5,128 bases of DNA from DAIRET01 sp036795455. Lineage in GTDB: Bacteria; Bacteroidota; Ignavibacteria; Ignavibacteriales; Ignavibacteriaceae. The notes under the pieces were generated by a model, which worked only from the letters and a program-made list of their open reading frames with translations, was not told the DNA's origin and ran no database searches. Positions 1 to 5,128 of this stretch are shown here, in pieces. Within the stretch, counting starts at the first letter, position 1, and each line of letters opens with the position of its first letter. The stretch spans positions 1 through 5,128 of the forward strand of contig DAIRET010000192.1 in NCBI GenBank assembly GCA_036795455.1, written 5' to 3'. The position numbers were made by a program, and so were the translations under genes.

Positions 1-574
1 TATGGCAAAAGATGGTATTCAACTTAAAGCAATAGCAAGAATTACTGTTAGAGCTAACATCGACCGCCTTGTCGGTGGTGCAGGCGAAGCGACTATATTA
101 GCAAGAGTTGGTGAAGGTATTGTTTCAACTATCGGTTCAAGTCCTACACATAAACTGGTTCTTGAGAATCCGGATTCAATTTCAAAAGTTGTACTTTCAA
201 AAGGCTTGGATGCCGGAACTGCTTTTGAAATTCTTTCAATTGATATTGCAGACGTTGACGTTGGTGAAAACATCGGTGCAAAACTTCAGGCGGACCAGGC
301 ACAGGCAGATTTACAAATCGCACGTGCAAAAGCAGAAGAAAGAAGAGCCGCAGCAGTTGCTCTTGAACAGGAAATGACTGCAGAAGTTGCCCGCCAAAAA
401 GCTAAAGTTATAGAAGCAGAAGCTGAAGTACCAAAAGCTATTGCAGAAGCATTTAGAAACGGTAACCTCGGAATTATGGATTATTACAATTTGAAAAATA
501 TCCAGGCTGATACACAGATGCGTGAATCAATAGCAAAACCGGAACAGAAGAAGGATAAAAATCCGAATGGATAA
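1..574 (+). CDS. floA: Flotillin-like protein FloA, 3' part (5' end outside window)
   Basis: This is the C-terminal 190 residues of FloA (UPF0365 family), a membrane-associated SPFH/flotillin-like scaffold that forms foci in functional membrane microdomains. B. subtilis FloA is about 330 residues, so roughly the first 140 (the membrane hairpin and the start of the SPFH domain) lie upstream. The ATG at base 2 is an internal methionine: the visible protein begins in the middle of the domain, and base 1 is the last base of the preceding codon. Visible residues 8-47 carry the typical family segment with ANIDRLVGGAGEATI and ARVGEGIVSTIGSS. Residues 69-90 carry GLDAGTAFEILSIDIADVDV. Residues 95-150 form the Ala/Glu/Lys-rich coiled coil that defines flotillins, including KAEERRAAAV and VIEAEAEVPKAIAEAF. 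The family C-terminal segment GIMDYYNLKNIQADTQMR follows at 157-174. The tail is short, charged and variable. The last 8 bases overlap the next gene. Identification is secure by family recall; the only incompleteness is the window edge. Confidence 0.95.
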   Translation, partial: MAKDGIQLKAIARITVRANIDRLVGGAGEATILARVGEGIVSTIGSSPTHKLVLENPDSISKVVLSKGLDAGTAFEILSIDIADVDVGENIGAKLQADQAQADLQIARAKAEERRAAAVALEQEMTAEVARQKAKVIEAEAEVPKAIAEAFRNGNLGIMDYYNLKNIQADTQMRESIAKPEQKKDKNPNG

Positions 575-1136
575 TATTTTCGAAATCGTTGTTGGATTAG
601 TAATTATCTACAGCTTGCTCGGTCCGCTTTTTAAGAAAAAGAAGGGGAAGGAACTCCCTTCTCCTTCAAAACCTGATTATGAGGAAATGCCCGAAGCGGA
701 GCTGCCTCAAACTACTTCAGCAAAGAAAAAGGATTACGACGATTTTGATATTTTAAGAGAAGTTGAAGAACTATTTAAAGAGCACCTTCCGCAAGAAATG
801 CCTGCTCCGAAACCAAAACCGAGAATAGAAGTTAAACCGAAAATTGAACCGAAAAGAGATGTACCGGTTGATGTTTGGAGAGAGCATAAACGGAATGAAT
901 CGGAATTGAAGTATCAAGAAAAAGTTAAACCGAAAACTGTTTTCAAACAAAAAGTTGAACCTATTAAGAATAAGAGAGTCCAACACTCCGATTTTAGTAT
1001 CGGCGAAACAAGTGTTGAAGATTTATCCAATCTTAGAGCTAAAGAAATTCTGGTTTCGATAAGAGACCCGAGGAAACTTAGCGATTATATTTTAGTATCG
1101 GAGATTTTAGGCAAACCAAAAGCACTTCGGCGTTGA
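567..1136 (+). CDS. Single-pass membrane-anchored protein of unknown function with charged linker and conserved C-terminal motif
   Basis: I do not recognise a named family. The 189-residue protein has one hydrophobic segment at residues 4-22 (IFEIVVGLVIIYSLLGPLF) followed at once by KKKKGK. By the positive-inside rule this suggests an uncleaved N-terminal anchor with the rest in the cytoplasm. Residues 23-150 are rich in Lys, Pro and Glu, include repetitive stretches (PKPKPRIEVKPKIEPK near 81-96, KVKPK near 119) and are probably disordered. Residues 60-74 (FDILREVEELFKEHL) could form a short amphipathic helix. The C-terminus, 165-189, is compact and ends RDPRKLSDYILVSEILGKPKALRR. From memory, a similar LR..ii.SEILG.P.alR ending occurs in hypothetical proteins of Bacteroidota/Chlorobi-type and other bacteria, but no function is known to me. 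A weak ribosome site, AAGGA at 551-555, lies 11 bases before the ATG. The gene overlaps floA by 8 bases and the helicase gene by 1, so it is probably made together with both. A scaffold or adaptor at FloA membrane patches is possible but is inference only. Confidence 0.85.
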   Translation: MDNIFEIVVGLVIIYSLLGPLFKKKKGKELPSPSKPDYEEMPEAELPQTTSAKKKDYDDFDILREVEELFKEHLPQEMPAPKPKPRIEVKPKIEPKRDVPVDVWREHKRNESELKYQEKVKPKTVFKQKVEPIKNKRVQHSDFSIGETSVEDLSNLRAKEILVSIRDPRKLSDYILVSEILGKPKALRR

Positions 1137-3136
1137 TGCAAAAAAAGTATAAACTGAAAAGAATTTCAGAACTTAATTCGGGCTCCGTTACACAACAAAT
1201 TGACGAAGCCCGTTTTACTATTAACTATAAAAATCTTCTTAATCCCGCACAGTACGAGGCTGCAACTGCATTAGAAGGTTCGTACCTGATAATTGCAGGT
1301 GCCGGTTCGGGTAAAACAAGAACTCTTGTTTTCCGAGTTGCGCGTCTTGTTGAATCGGGTTACAATCCTTCATCCATTTTACTTCTTACATTCACACGCC
1401 GGGCAGCGAATGAAATGATGAGCCGGGCTGCAACTTTACTCGATAGCAGGTGTACTAAAATTAACGGCGGTACTTTCCATTCTTTTGCTAATTTAACTTT
1501 AAGAAAATATGCTAAAGCTGCTGGATTAGAGCCTTCTTTTACGATACTTGACCAGGGAGACAGTGAAGATGTAGTCAACTTAATACGTAGTCAACCCGGA
1601 TTCGTATCGAAAGATAAAAGATTCCCCAATAAACAGACTTTGTTCAAATTCTTTAGTTTAAGCGTTAATACTTCAAGAACAATCCCCGAAATTGTTGAAG
1701 AAGACTATCCGCATTTCTTAAATGACCTTGACAAAATACTTGATATTCAAAAAGTATATACTAATTACAAACGGAAGAATAATCTTCTTGACTATGATGA
1801 TCTGCTTCTTTTTCTTCGCGATTTCCTTTTTCAATTAAGCCCGGCTGCAAAGTCGTTATTGAGTTCGATCAACTTTGTTATGGTAGATGAATACCAGGAT
1901 ACAAATAAACTTCAAGCGGATATTGTTCTCGGTTTAACGCAGCTAAAGAAGAATGTGATGGTTGTCGGAGATGATTCGCAATCCATATACTCATTCCGGG
2001 GTGCGAACTTTAAAAACATAATGGAATTCCCCAAACTTTTCGAGAATACAAAAGTTATTTACCTTGAAGAGAATTACAGAAGTACACAGGAAGTGCTTGA
2101 TTTTGCCAACCGAGTTATTGATGCTGCAATAGAGAAGTATCCGAAAGTCCTTTATACAAAAAGAGCCGGAGGCGAATTACCAATGATTATTGCCGCCAAT
2201 AATGAAAACATGCAATCGAAGTTTATTGTTGAGAAAATACTGGAACTGCGTGAAGAGGGTGTTCCACTGAATGATATTGCTGTGTTATTCCGTGCTTCAT
2301 TTTTTTCATTCGACCTTGAGATAGAGTTGAATAAAGCAAACATTCCTTTTGTTAAATTCGGGGGGATGAAGTTTGTTGAAACAGCCCATATAAAGGATGT
2401 AATTGCTTTTCTTAGGATAACATTAAATCCAAAAGATGTTATAAGCTGGTTCCGTGTGCTTCTTCTTCACCCGAAAATCGGGCCTAAATCAGCACAGAAA
2501 ATACTTGACGAATTAGCCAAAGGAACGCTGAATACGAATCTACATCCCGATCACTTCCCCGTTAATCTTTTATCGGATAAACTTTACAAGTTGTTTGAAA
2601 TTCTTTTCGTTCTTCAAAAGAAAGATATGACCCCGACCGAAAGAACACAGCTTGTGATGGATTACTACTATCCCCTATTCAGAGATAAATATGATGACTT
2701 CAATAAAAGAAAAAAAGACCTTGATATTCTTTTGAATATCACAGAAAAGTATCGTTCGCTTGAAAGTCTAATTTCGGATATGGCAATTGAACCGCCGGTT
2801 GACAGCGTAATTGGTATTTCACCGGAAAATAAGGAATCGGAATTCGTTACTCTTTCAACAATTCATTCAGCAAAGGGATTGGAGTGGAATTCCGTTTTCA
2901 TTATTCATGCACTTGACGGGTTCTTCCCGATGAGCCGCGCAGCCGATAAAATTGAAAACATTGAAGAAGAAAGAAGATTAATGTACGTTGCAGTTACGCG
3001 TGCAAAAGATAACCTGTTTGTAACCTACCCGATGAATATATACGACAGGGAAAGCGGTACGACACTTTCAAAACCTTCCAGGTTTATCAGCAATATAACA
3101 CCTGAAATTGTAGAAGGTTACCTTCTGGAAGAATAA
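1136..3136 (+). CDS. UvrD/Rep/PcrA-family superfamily 1A ATP-dependent DNA helicase
   Basis: This is a 666-residue 3'-5' DNA helicase acting in DNA repair or replication-fork processing. All family motifs are intact. They are the Q motif LNPAQ (Gln39), Walker A AGAGSGKT 54-61 (Lys60), Ia LTFTRRAANEM 84-94 and Ib GTFHSFA 112-118. Then come motif II VDEYQDT 250-256, motif III GDDSQSIYSFRGA 278-290, motif IV EENYRST 311-317, motif V TIHSAKGLEW 575-584 and motif VI EEERRLMYVAVTRAKDNL 610-627. The 1B insert (about 119-215) and 2B insert (starting near GGMKFVETAHIKD, 409-421) are both present, so the protein should be an active motor. Size is close to E. coli Rep (673); it is shorter than PcrA/UvrD (about 720-740) and lacks their longer C-terminal tail, with only about 39 residues after motif VI. 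The Q motif sits about 25 residues later than usual, giving a Lys-rich N-terminal extension. The ATG at 1136 is chosen because it forms TGATG with the preceding stop, typical of translational coupling; the in-frame TTG at 1133 is an alternative start. I cannot assign Rep, PcrA or UvrD specifically. Confidence 0.95.
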   Translation: MQKKYKLKRISELNSGSVTQQIDEARFTINYKNLLNPAQYEAATALEGSYLIIAGAGSGKTRTLVFRVARLVESGYNPSSILLLTFTRRAANEMMSRAATLLDSRCTKINGGTFHSFANLTLRKYAKAAGLEPSFTILDQGDSEDVVNLIRSQPGFVSKDKRFPNKQTLFKFFSLSVNTSRTIPEIVEEDYPHFLNDLDKILDIQKVYTNYKRKNNLLDYDDLLLFLRDFLFQLSPAAKSLLSSINFVMVDEYQDTNKLQADIVLGLTQLKKNVMVVGDDSQSIYSFRGANFKNIMEFPKLFENTKVIYLEENYRSTQEVLDFANRVIDAAIEKYPKVLYTKRAGGELPMIIAANNENMQSKFIVEKILELREEGVPLNDIAVLFRASFFSFDLEIELNKANIPFVKFGGMKFVETAHIKDVIAFLRITLNPKDVISWFRVLLLHPKIGPKSAQKILDELAKGTLNTNLHPDHFPVNLLSDKLYKLFEILFVLQKKDMTPTERTQLVMDYYYPLFRDKYDDFNKRKKDLDILLNITEKYRSLESLISDMAIEPPVDSVIGISPENKESEFVTLSTIHSAKGLEWNSVFIIHALDGFFPMSRAADKIENIEEERRLMYVAVTRAKDNLFVTYPMNIYDRESGTTLSKPSRFISNITPEIVEGYLLEE

Positions 3137-3151
3137 CTCTTTCTTTCTTTT
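3127..3151 (+). terminator. Candidate hairpin/terminator spanning the helicase stop codon
   Basis: Bases 3127-3132 (GGAAGA) pair with 3138-3143 (TCTTTC), six pairs including one G-T, around the loop ATAAC that contains the TAA stop. The T-rich run TTTCTTTT follows at 3144-3151. A second perfect dyad, AGAAGG-TTA-CCTTCT, lies just upstream at 3112-3126 inside the last codons. The stem is short and AT-rich, so this is a weak terminator by standard rules. Its position at the end of the left block and before a promoter-like element makes it plausible. Confidence 0.35.
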
Positions 3152-3157
3152 CAACTT

Positions 3158-3170
3158 TATAATATATTTG
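3158..3170 (+). promoter_or_regulatory. Candidate promoter core for the hisA-cNMP-usp block
   Basis: The 63-base gap before hisA contains a perfect TATAAT at 3158-3163. The overlapping TATATTTG at 3163-3170 matches the Bacteroidota-type -7 consensus TAnnTTTG. Transcription starting a few bases downstream would leave a leader of roughly 20 to 25 bases before the ATG at 3200. No convincing -35 or -33 element is visible upstream; the region is simply T/C-rich. This is the strongest promoter-like site I found in a gap. The assignment rests on motif match and position only. Confidence 0.5.
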
Positions 3171-3199
3171 TACAAATTCTTTCACGATTTTTGAGCAAG

Positions 3200-3952
3200 A
3201 TGGCTTACTTATTAGTTATACCTTCAATTGATATTCAGGACGGTAAGACCGTTCGTGTAGTTCAGGGTATTCCCGAATTGAACTGCAAAGAATACGGCAA
3301 CGACCCTGTTGAAATGGCAATGATTTGGCGTACTGAAAATGCAAAGATGCTCCACCTTGTAGATTTTAACGCTATCAACGGCGACCATGAAACAAACCTT
3401 CGCGTTATTGAGAATATCTGTAAATCGGTTATTATCCCTGTTGAATATGCCGGTGGTATAAGAAACCTTGACGATGCCAAACAACTCTTCGACTTCGGTA
3501 TTTGCCGTTTGATTATGTCTTCGATTGTAATCCAATACCCGCAGGAGTTCTACAAACTTCTCGATCACTTCGGACCATCTAAAATAGCGGTTGCTATTGA
3601 TGTTATCGACAACGAGGTGGTGATTAGAGGAAGGAAAATAAAAACAGGCATTTCACCTATTCCACTTGCGATAAGACTAAAAGACACTAACGTAGAAAGA
3701 TTTATTATTACCGATGTAAACAGAAACGGTATGCTTCTCGGTCCTAATATTGAACTATCGAAACAGATTGCAGAAGCTACCGGGTGTAAAGTTACTCATT
3801 CGGGCGGAGTGAGAAACAAAGACGAATTAATGGACCTTCAAAACTGTTTAGAATCGGGAGTTGATTCGGTAATTGTAGGCAGAGCACTTTATGAAAACCG
3901 GTTCCCATGCCAGAAACTCTGGCGCGTGGCTGAGTCGGGATTATTCAATTAA
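3200..3952 (+). CDS. hisA: HisA-like phosphoribosylformimino-AICAR ribotide isomerase, divergent
   Basis: This is a 250-residue (beta/alpha)8-barrel protein of the HisA/HisF family, the usual HisA length. HisA isomerises ProFAR to PRFAR, the fourth step of histidine synthesis, in the cytosol. The N-terminus IPSIDIQDGKTVRVVQG (7-23) is typical of HisA and holds the catalytic Asp11. The second catalytic aspartate is Asp134 in AVAIDV, and Thr171 matches the conserved active-site Thr. Phosphate-binding GG pairs occur at 85-86 and 202-203, with IVGRALYE at 225-232. Several normally conserved positions differ. The usual VDLDGA is VDFNAI (54-59) and GGGIR is AGGIR (84-88). The Gly-Thr of the next strand is Ser-Ser (107-108). 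RGW is RGR (143-145), losing the substrate-stacking Trp, and RDG is RNG (175-177). It may be a true but divergent HisA or a paralogue with another substrate; no other histidine gene is visible. The ATG at 3200 is preferred over the TTG at 3191 because it places the first beta-strand correctly. No clear Shine-Dalgarno precedes it. Confidence 0.85.
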   Translation: MAYLLVIPSIDIQDGKTVRVVQGIPELNCKEYGNDPVEMAMIWRTENAKMLHLVDFNAINGDHETNLRVIENICKSVIIPVEYAGGIRNLDDAKQLFDFGICRLIMSSIVIQYPQEFYKLLDHFGPSKIAVAIDVIDNEVVIRGRKIKTGISPIPLAIRLKDTNVERFIITDVNRNGMLLGPNIELSKQIAEATGCKVTHSGGVRNKDELMDLQNCLESGVDSVIVGRALYENRFPCQKLWRVAESGLFN

Positions 3953-3962
3953 ATGAAATTAA

Positions 3963-4550
3963 ATGATTATGCAAGAGACGGAAAACAAGATTATTCACAG
4001 TAGTTTTTGGGCAAATCTTTTCAAAGTTACTCCTGAAAAAGATGAATTAATTCATATTCTAAAAGAGATGCCCCCTTTTGTAGAACTTAGCAGAAGCGAT
4101 TTGAATAAACTGGTTGAAATAATTCATCACCGGGATTATGTAAAAGGTGAATATATTTTTTACCAGGGCGACCCTGGAATAGGTCTTTACATCATTCGCT
4201 CAGGTGAAGTTGAAATTGAATATAAAACCGAACTTAATCATAGATATACATTTGCAATGTTCGGTAAAGCTGATTTTTTCGGAGAACTTGCATTACTCGA
4301 CGGTGCAAAGCGTTCAGCTTCCGCTGTTGCTAAAACAGACTGTAAACTTGCAATTGTTTTCAAGCCCGATCTTGATGAATTTGTTTATAAAAACCCGCGA
4401 GCAGGAACAACAGTTATTTCAGGCTTGTCAAAAATTATAATCACACGGTTAAGAAATCTGAATTTTGAGTATTTAAAACTTCAAGAAAGCATAACTAATA
4501 AGGAGTACAAAAATGAGTATACAGGTAAAGAAAATATTAGTCCCGATTGA
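3963..4550 (+). CDS. Stand-alone cyclic-nucleotide-binding-domain protein (CRP/cNMP-sensor type, no HTH)
   Basis: The 195-residue protein is built around one cNMP-binding (CAP_ED) beta-barrel at about residues 37-145. It shows the family opening PPFVELSRSDLNKLVEI (37-53), the turn FYQGDPGIGLYIIRSGEVEI (66-85) and the phosphate-binding cassette FFGELALLDGAKRSASA (105-121). The cassette retains Glu108, which binds the ribose hydroxyl, and Arg117, which binds the cyclic phosphate, so cAMP or cGMP binding is plausible. A long helical segment follows (about 146-177). There is no C-terminal helix-turn-helix, no kinase and no channel segment, so it is not a CRP-type transcription factor on its own; it may act by protein contact or as a regulatory subunit. 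The N-terminal stretch up to residue 36 contains FWANLFKV and may be a docking helix. It starts 10 bases after hisA; the ATG at 3969 is an alternative start. Its last 12 codons and stop overlap the universal stress protein gene in another frame. Confidence 0.9.
   Translation: MIMQETENKIIHSSFWANLFKVTPEKDELIHILKEMPPFVELSRSDLNKLVEIIHHRDYVKGEYIFYQGDPGIGLYIIRSGEVEIEYKTELNHRYTFAMFGKADFFGELALLDGAKRSASAVAKTDCKLAIVFKPDLDEFVYKNPRAGTTVISGLSKIIITRLRNLNFEYLKLQESITNKEYKNEYTGKENISPD
4500..4505 (+). promoter_or_regulatory. Shine-Dalgarno of the universal stress protein gene
   Basis: AAGGAG lies 7 bases before the ATG at 4513, inside the coding sequence of the cNMP-binding protein. It is the clearest ribosome-binding site in the window. 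It fixes the usp start and indicates independent, efficient initiation within the 3' end of the upstream gene. Confidence 0.8.
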
Positions 4551-4977
4551 CTTTTCAGAGTATTCAAAATCTGCATTGAAATATGCAACCAGCTTTGCAG
4601 AGATTTTTCACTCCGAACTGGTTTTGGTCTATGTAATCGAACCGGTTATTTATCCTCCCGATTTTAGTATGGGACAAATTTCTATTCCCGCAGTTGACCT
4701 TGAAATGGATAAACGTGCAAAAGAAGAACTCGAAAAGTTAGCTCAAACAGAGTTTAACAGCAGTATCAAAGTAACAACAATGGTCAAAACAGGGAAACCG
4801 TTTGTTGAAATTATTGAAACTGCAAAAGAAGAAGAAGTTGATCTTATTATAATTTCATCACACGGGCATTCGGGAGTCGAACAGATTATTTTCGGAAGCA
4901 CTGCCGAGAAAGTAGTAAGGAAATCAACCTGCCCGGTTTTAACAATTAGAAGAGAATCGAAGGTTAGCAACAGTTAA
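4513..4977 (+). CDS. Universal stress protein, UspA family (ATP-binding type)
   Basis: This is a single-domain, 154-residue Usp protein, the usual length for one domain. The N-terminus KKILVPIDFSEYSKSALKYA (6-25) contains Asp13, which contacts adenine in ATP-binding members. The central strand VKTGKPFVEIIETA (91-104) and EEEVDLIIISSHGHSG (106-121) are family features. The nucleotide loop G-2x-G-9x-G-S/T reads SSHG...GS at 115-129. The second Gly (118) and the final Gly-Ser (128-129) are kept, while the first Gly is Ser115; such a change at this position is common, so ATP binding remains likely. The C-terminus STAEKVVRKSTCPVLTIRR (129-147) is the typical dimer-forming strand. Usp proteins are cytosolic dimers that promote survival under starvation or other stress, by mechanisms that differ between members. 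Overlap with the cNMP-binding gene implies co-expression. The stop codon lies in a hairpin. Confidence 0.95.
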   Translation: MSIQVKKILVPIDFSEYSKSALKYATSFAEIFHSELVLVYVIEPVIYPPDFSMGQISIPAVDLEMDKRAKEELEKLAQTEFNSSIKVTTMVKTGKPFVEIIETAKEEEVDLIIISSHGHSGVEQIIFGSTAEKVVRKSTCPVLTIRRESKVSNS

Positions 4978-4997
4978 AAGGAAGGATTTTCTTTTAA
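4974..4997 (+). terminator. Candidate hairpin spanning the usp stop codon
   Basis: TTAAAAGGAA (4974-4983) pairs over ten positions with TTTCTTTTAA (4988-4997), with a single G-T pair and a four-base GGAT loop. The TAA stop lies in the left arm. The T-rich right arm could serve as a weak U-tract, and TTTTT occurs at 5012-5016. AT-rich stems are weak, so this may be an intrinsic terminator or a 3'-end-stabilising structure. Confidence 0.4.
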
Positions 4998-5055
4998 GCT
5001 TTCAACAGCTCTTTTTATGGTTGTGTTAGGAGTTTTGAAGCTATTTATTCATTTG

Positions 5056-5092
5056 AATGATTAGTATTCATAAAAGAATTTTATCATTTTTT
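5056..5092 (+). terminator. Candidate AT-rich intrinsic terminator downstream of usp
   Basis: AATGAT (5056-5061) pairs with ATCATT (5083-5088). Inside this, ATTC (5066-5069) pairs with GAAT (5076-5079). Four more T bases follow directly (5089-5092), giving a six-base T-run in all. An alternative stem is ATAAAA-GAA-TTTTAT at 5070-5084. Its position about 80 bases after usp fits the end of the transcript, but the stem has few G-C pairs and could be chance in AT-rich DNA. Confidence 0.35.
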
Positions 5093-5128
5093 GTTAGAAA
5101 ATGGCTCCTGAATGTTGGAAAAATGCCC

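Noticed and set aside
831..936. Two copies of a 13-base direct repeat (GTTAAACCGAAAA at 831-843 and 924-936)
   Set aside because: They encode the same Val-Lys-Pro-Lys residues in a low-complexity linker and do not extend further. They are best explained by protein composition rather than a DNA element.
771..986. Minus-strand reading frame of about 71 codons inside the unknown-protein gene
   Set aside because: It is an Arg/Phe-rich shadow of the Lys/Pro-rich linker codons on the + strand, with no family resemblance.
2300..2306. Run of seven T bases in the helicase gene as a possible programmed slippage site
   Set aside because: The reading frame and domain order continue normally through it, so no frameshift is needed.
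3224..3568. Minus-strand 114-codon reading frame inside hisA
   Set aside because: It lies fully within a clear + strand barrel enzyme, has no recognisable domain and has no ribosome site. It is a shadow frame.
5017..5064. 15-codon reading frame downstream of usp
   Set aside because: It is very short, has no ribosome-binding site and overlaps the terminator-like region. It is expected by chance.
5101..5128. Open frame from the ATG at 5101 running off the window end (reads MAPECWKNA)
   Set aside because: Only nine codons are visible, there is no Shine-Dalgarno and no recognisable family. It could equally be non-coding or the edge of a repeat, so it is not called as a gene.
4978..5128. Possible insertion-sequence end or small RNA in the final gap
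   Set aside because: No terminal inverted repeat pair, target duplication or promoter can be shown within the window. Only the two hairpins are supportable.

Overview
This AT-rich window (estimated by eye at a little under 40% G+C) comes from a bacterial chromosome. All six recognisable genes are on the + strand and fill almost all of it. Three things suggest a member of the Bacteroidota/Chlorobi/Ignavibacteria group: the codon and protein style, the scarcity of strong Shine-Dalgarno sequences, and a TAnnTTTG-type promoter element before the fourth gene. This placement is an inference; there is no rRNA or other decisive marker in the window.

Left block (1-3136): three tightly packed genes. 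First is the 3' part of floA, a flotillin-like membrane scaffold protein whose 5' end lies outside the window. Next is a 189-residue protein of unknown function with one N-terminal membrane anchor, a Lys/Pro/Glu-rich linker and a compact C-terminal motif. Last is a 666-residue UvrD/Rep/PcrA-type superfamily 1A DNA helicase with all its motifs intact. Consecutive genes overlap by 8 and 1 bases, so they are almost certainly co-transcribed and translationally coupled.

Right block (3200-4977): a short T-rich gap holds a good promoter candidate and is followed by three genes. The first is a HisA-like (beta/alpha)8-barrel isomerase that keeps the catalytic aspartates but has changed several other signature positions. 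After a 10-base gap comes a stand-alone cyclic-nucleotide-binding-domain protein with no DNA-binding domain. Its 3' end overlaps by 38 bases the start of a UspA-family universal stress protein, which has the best Shine-Dalgarno in the window. The layout suggests a second operon in which a small-ligand sensor and an ATP-binding stress protein are made together.

Both blocks end in an AT-rich hairpin that spans the stop codon of the last gene and has a T-rich 3' side. A second hairpin followed by a T-run lies at 5056-5092. The last 151 bases contain no supportable gene. I see no tRNA, rRNA, CRISPR array or insertion sequence. No clearly novel system is evident. The most interesting items are the divergent HisA, the cNMP-sensor/USP pair, and the anchored unknown protein between floA and the helicase gene.
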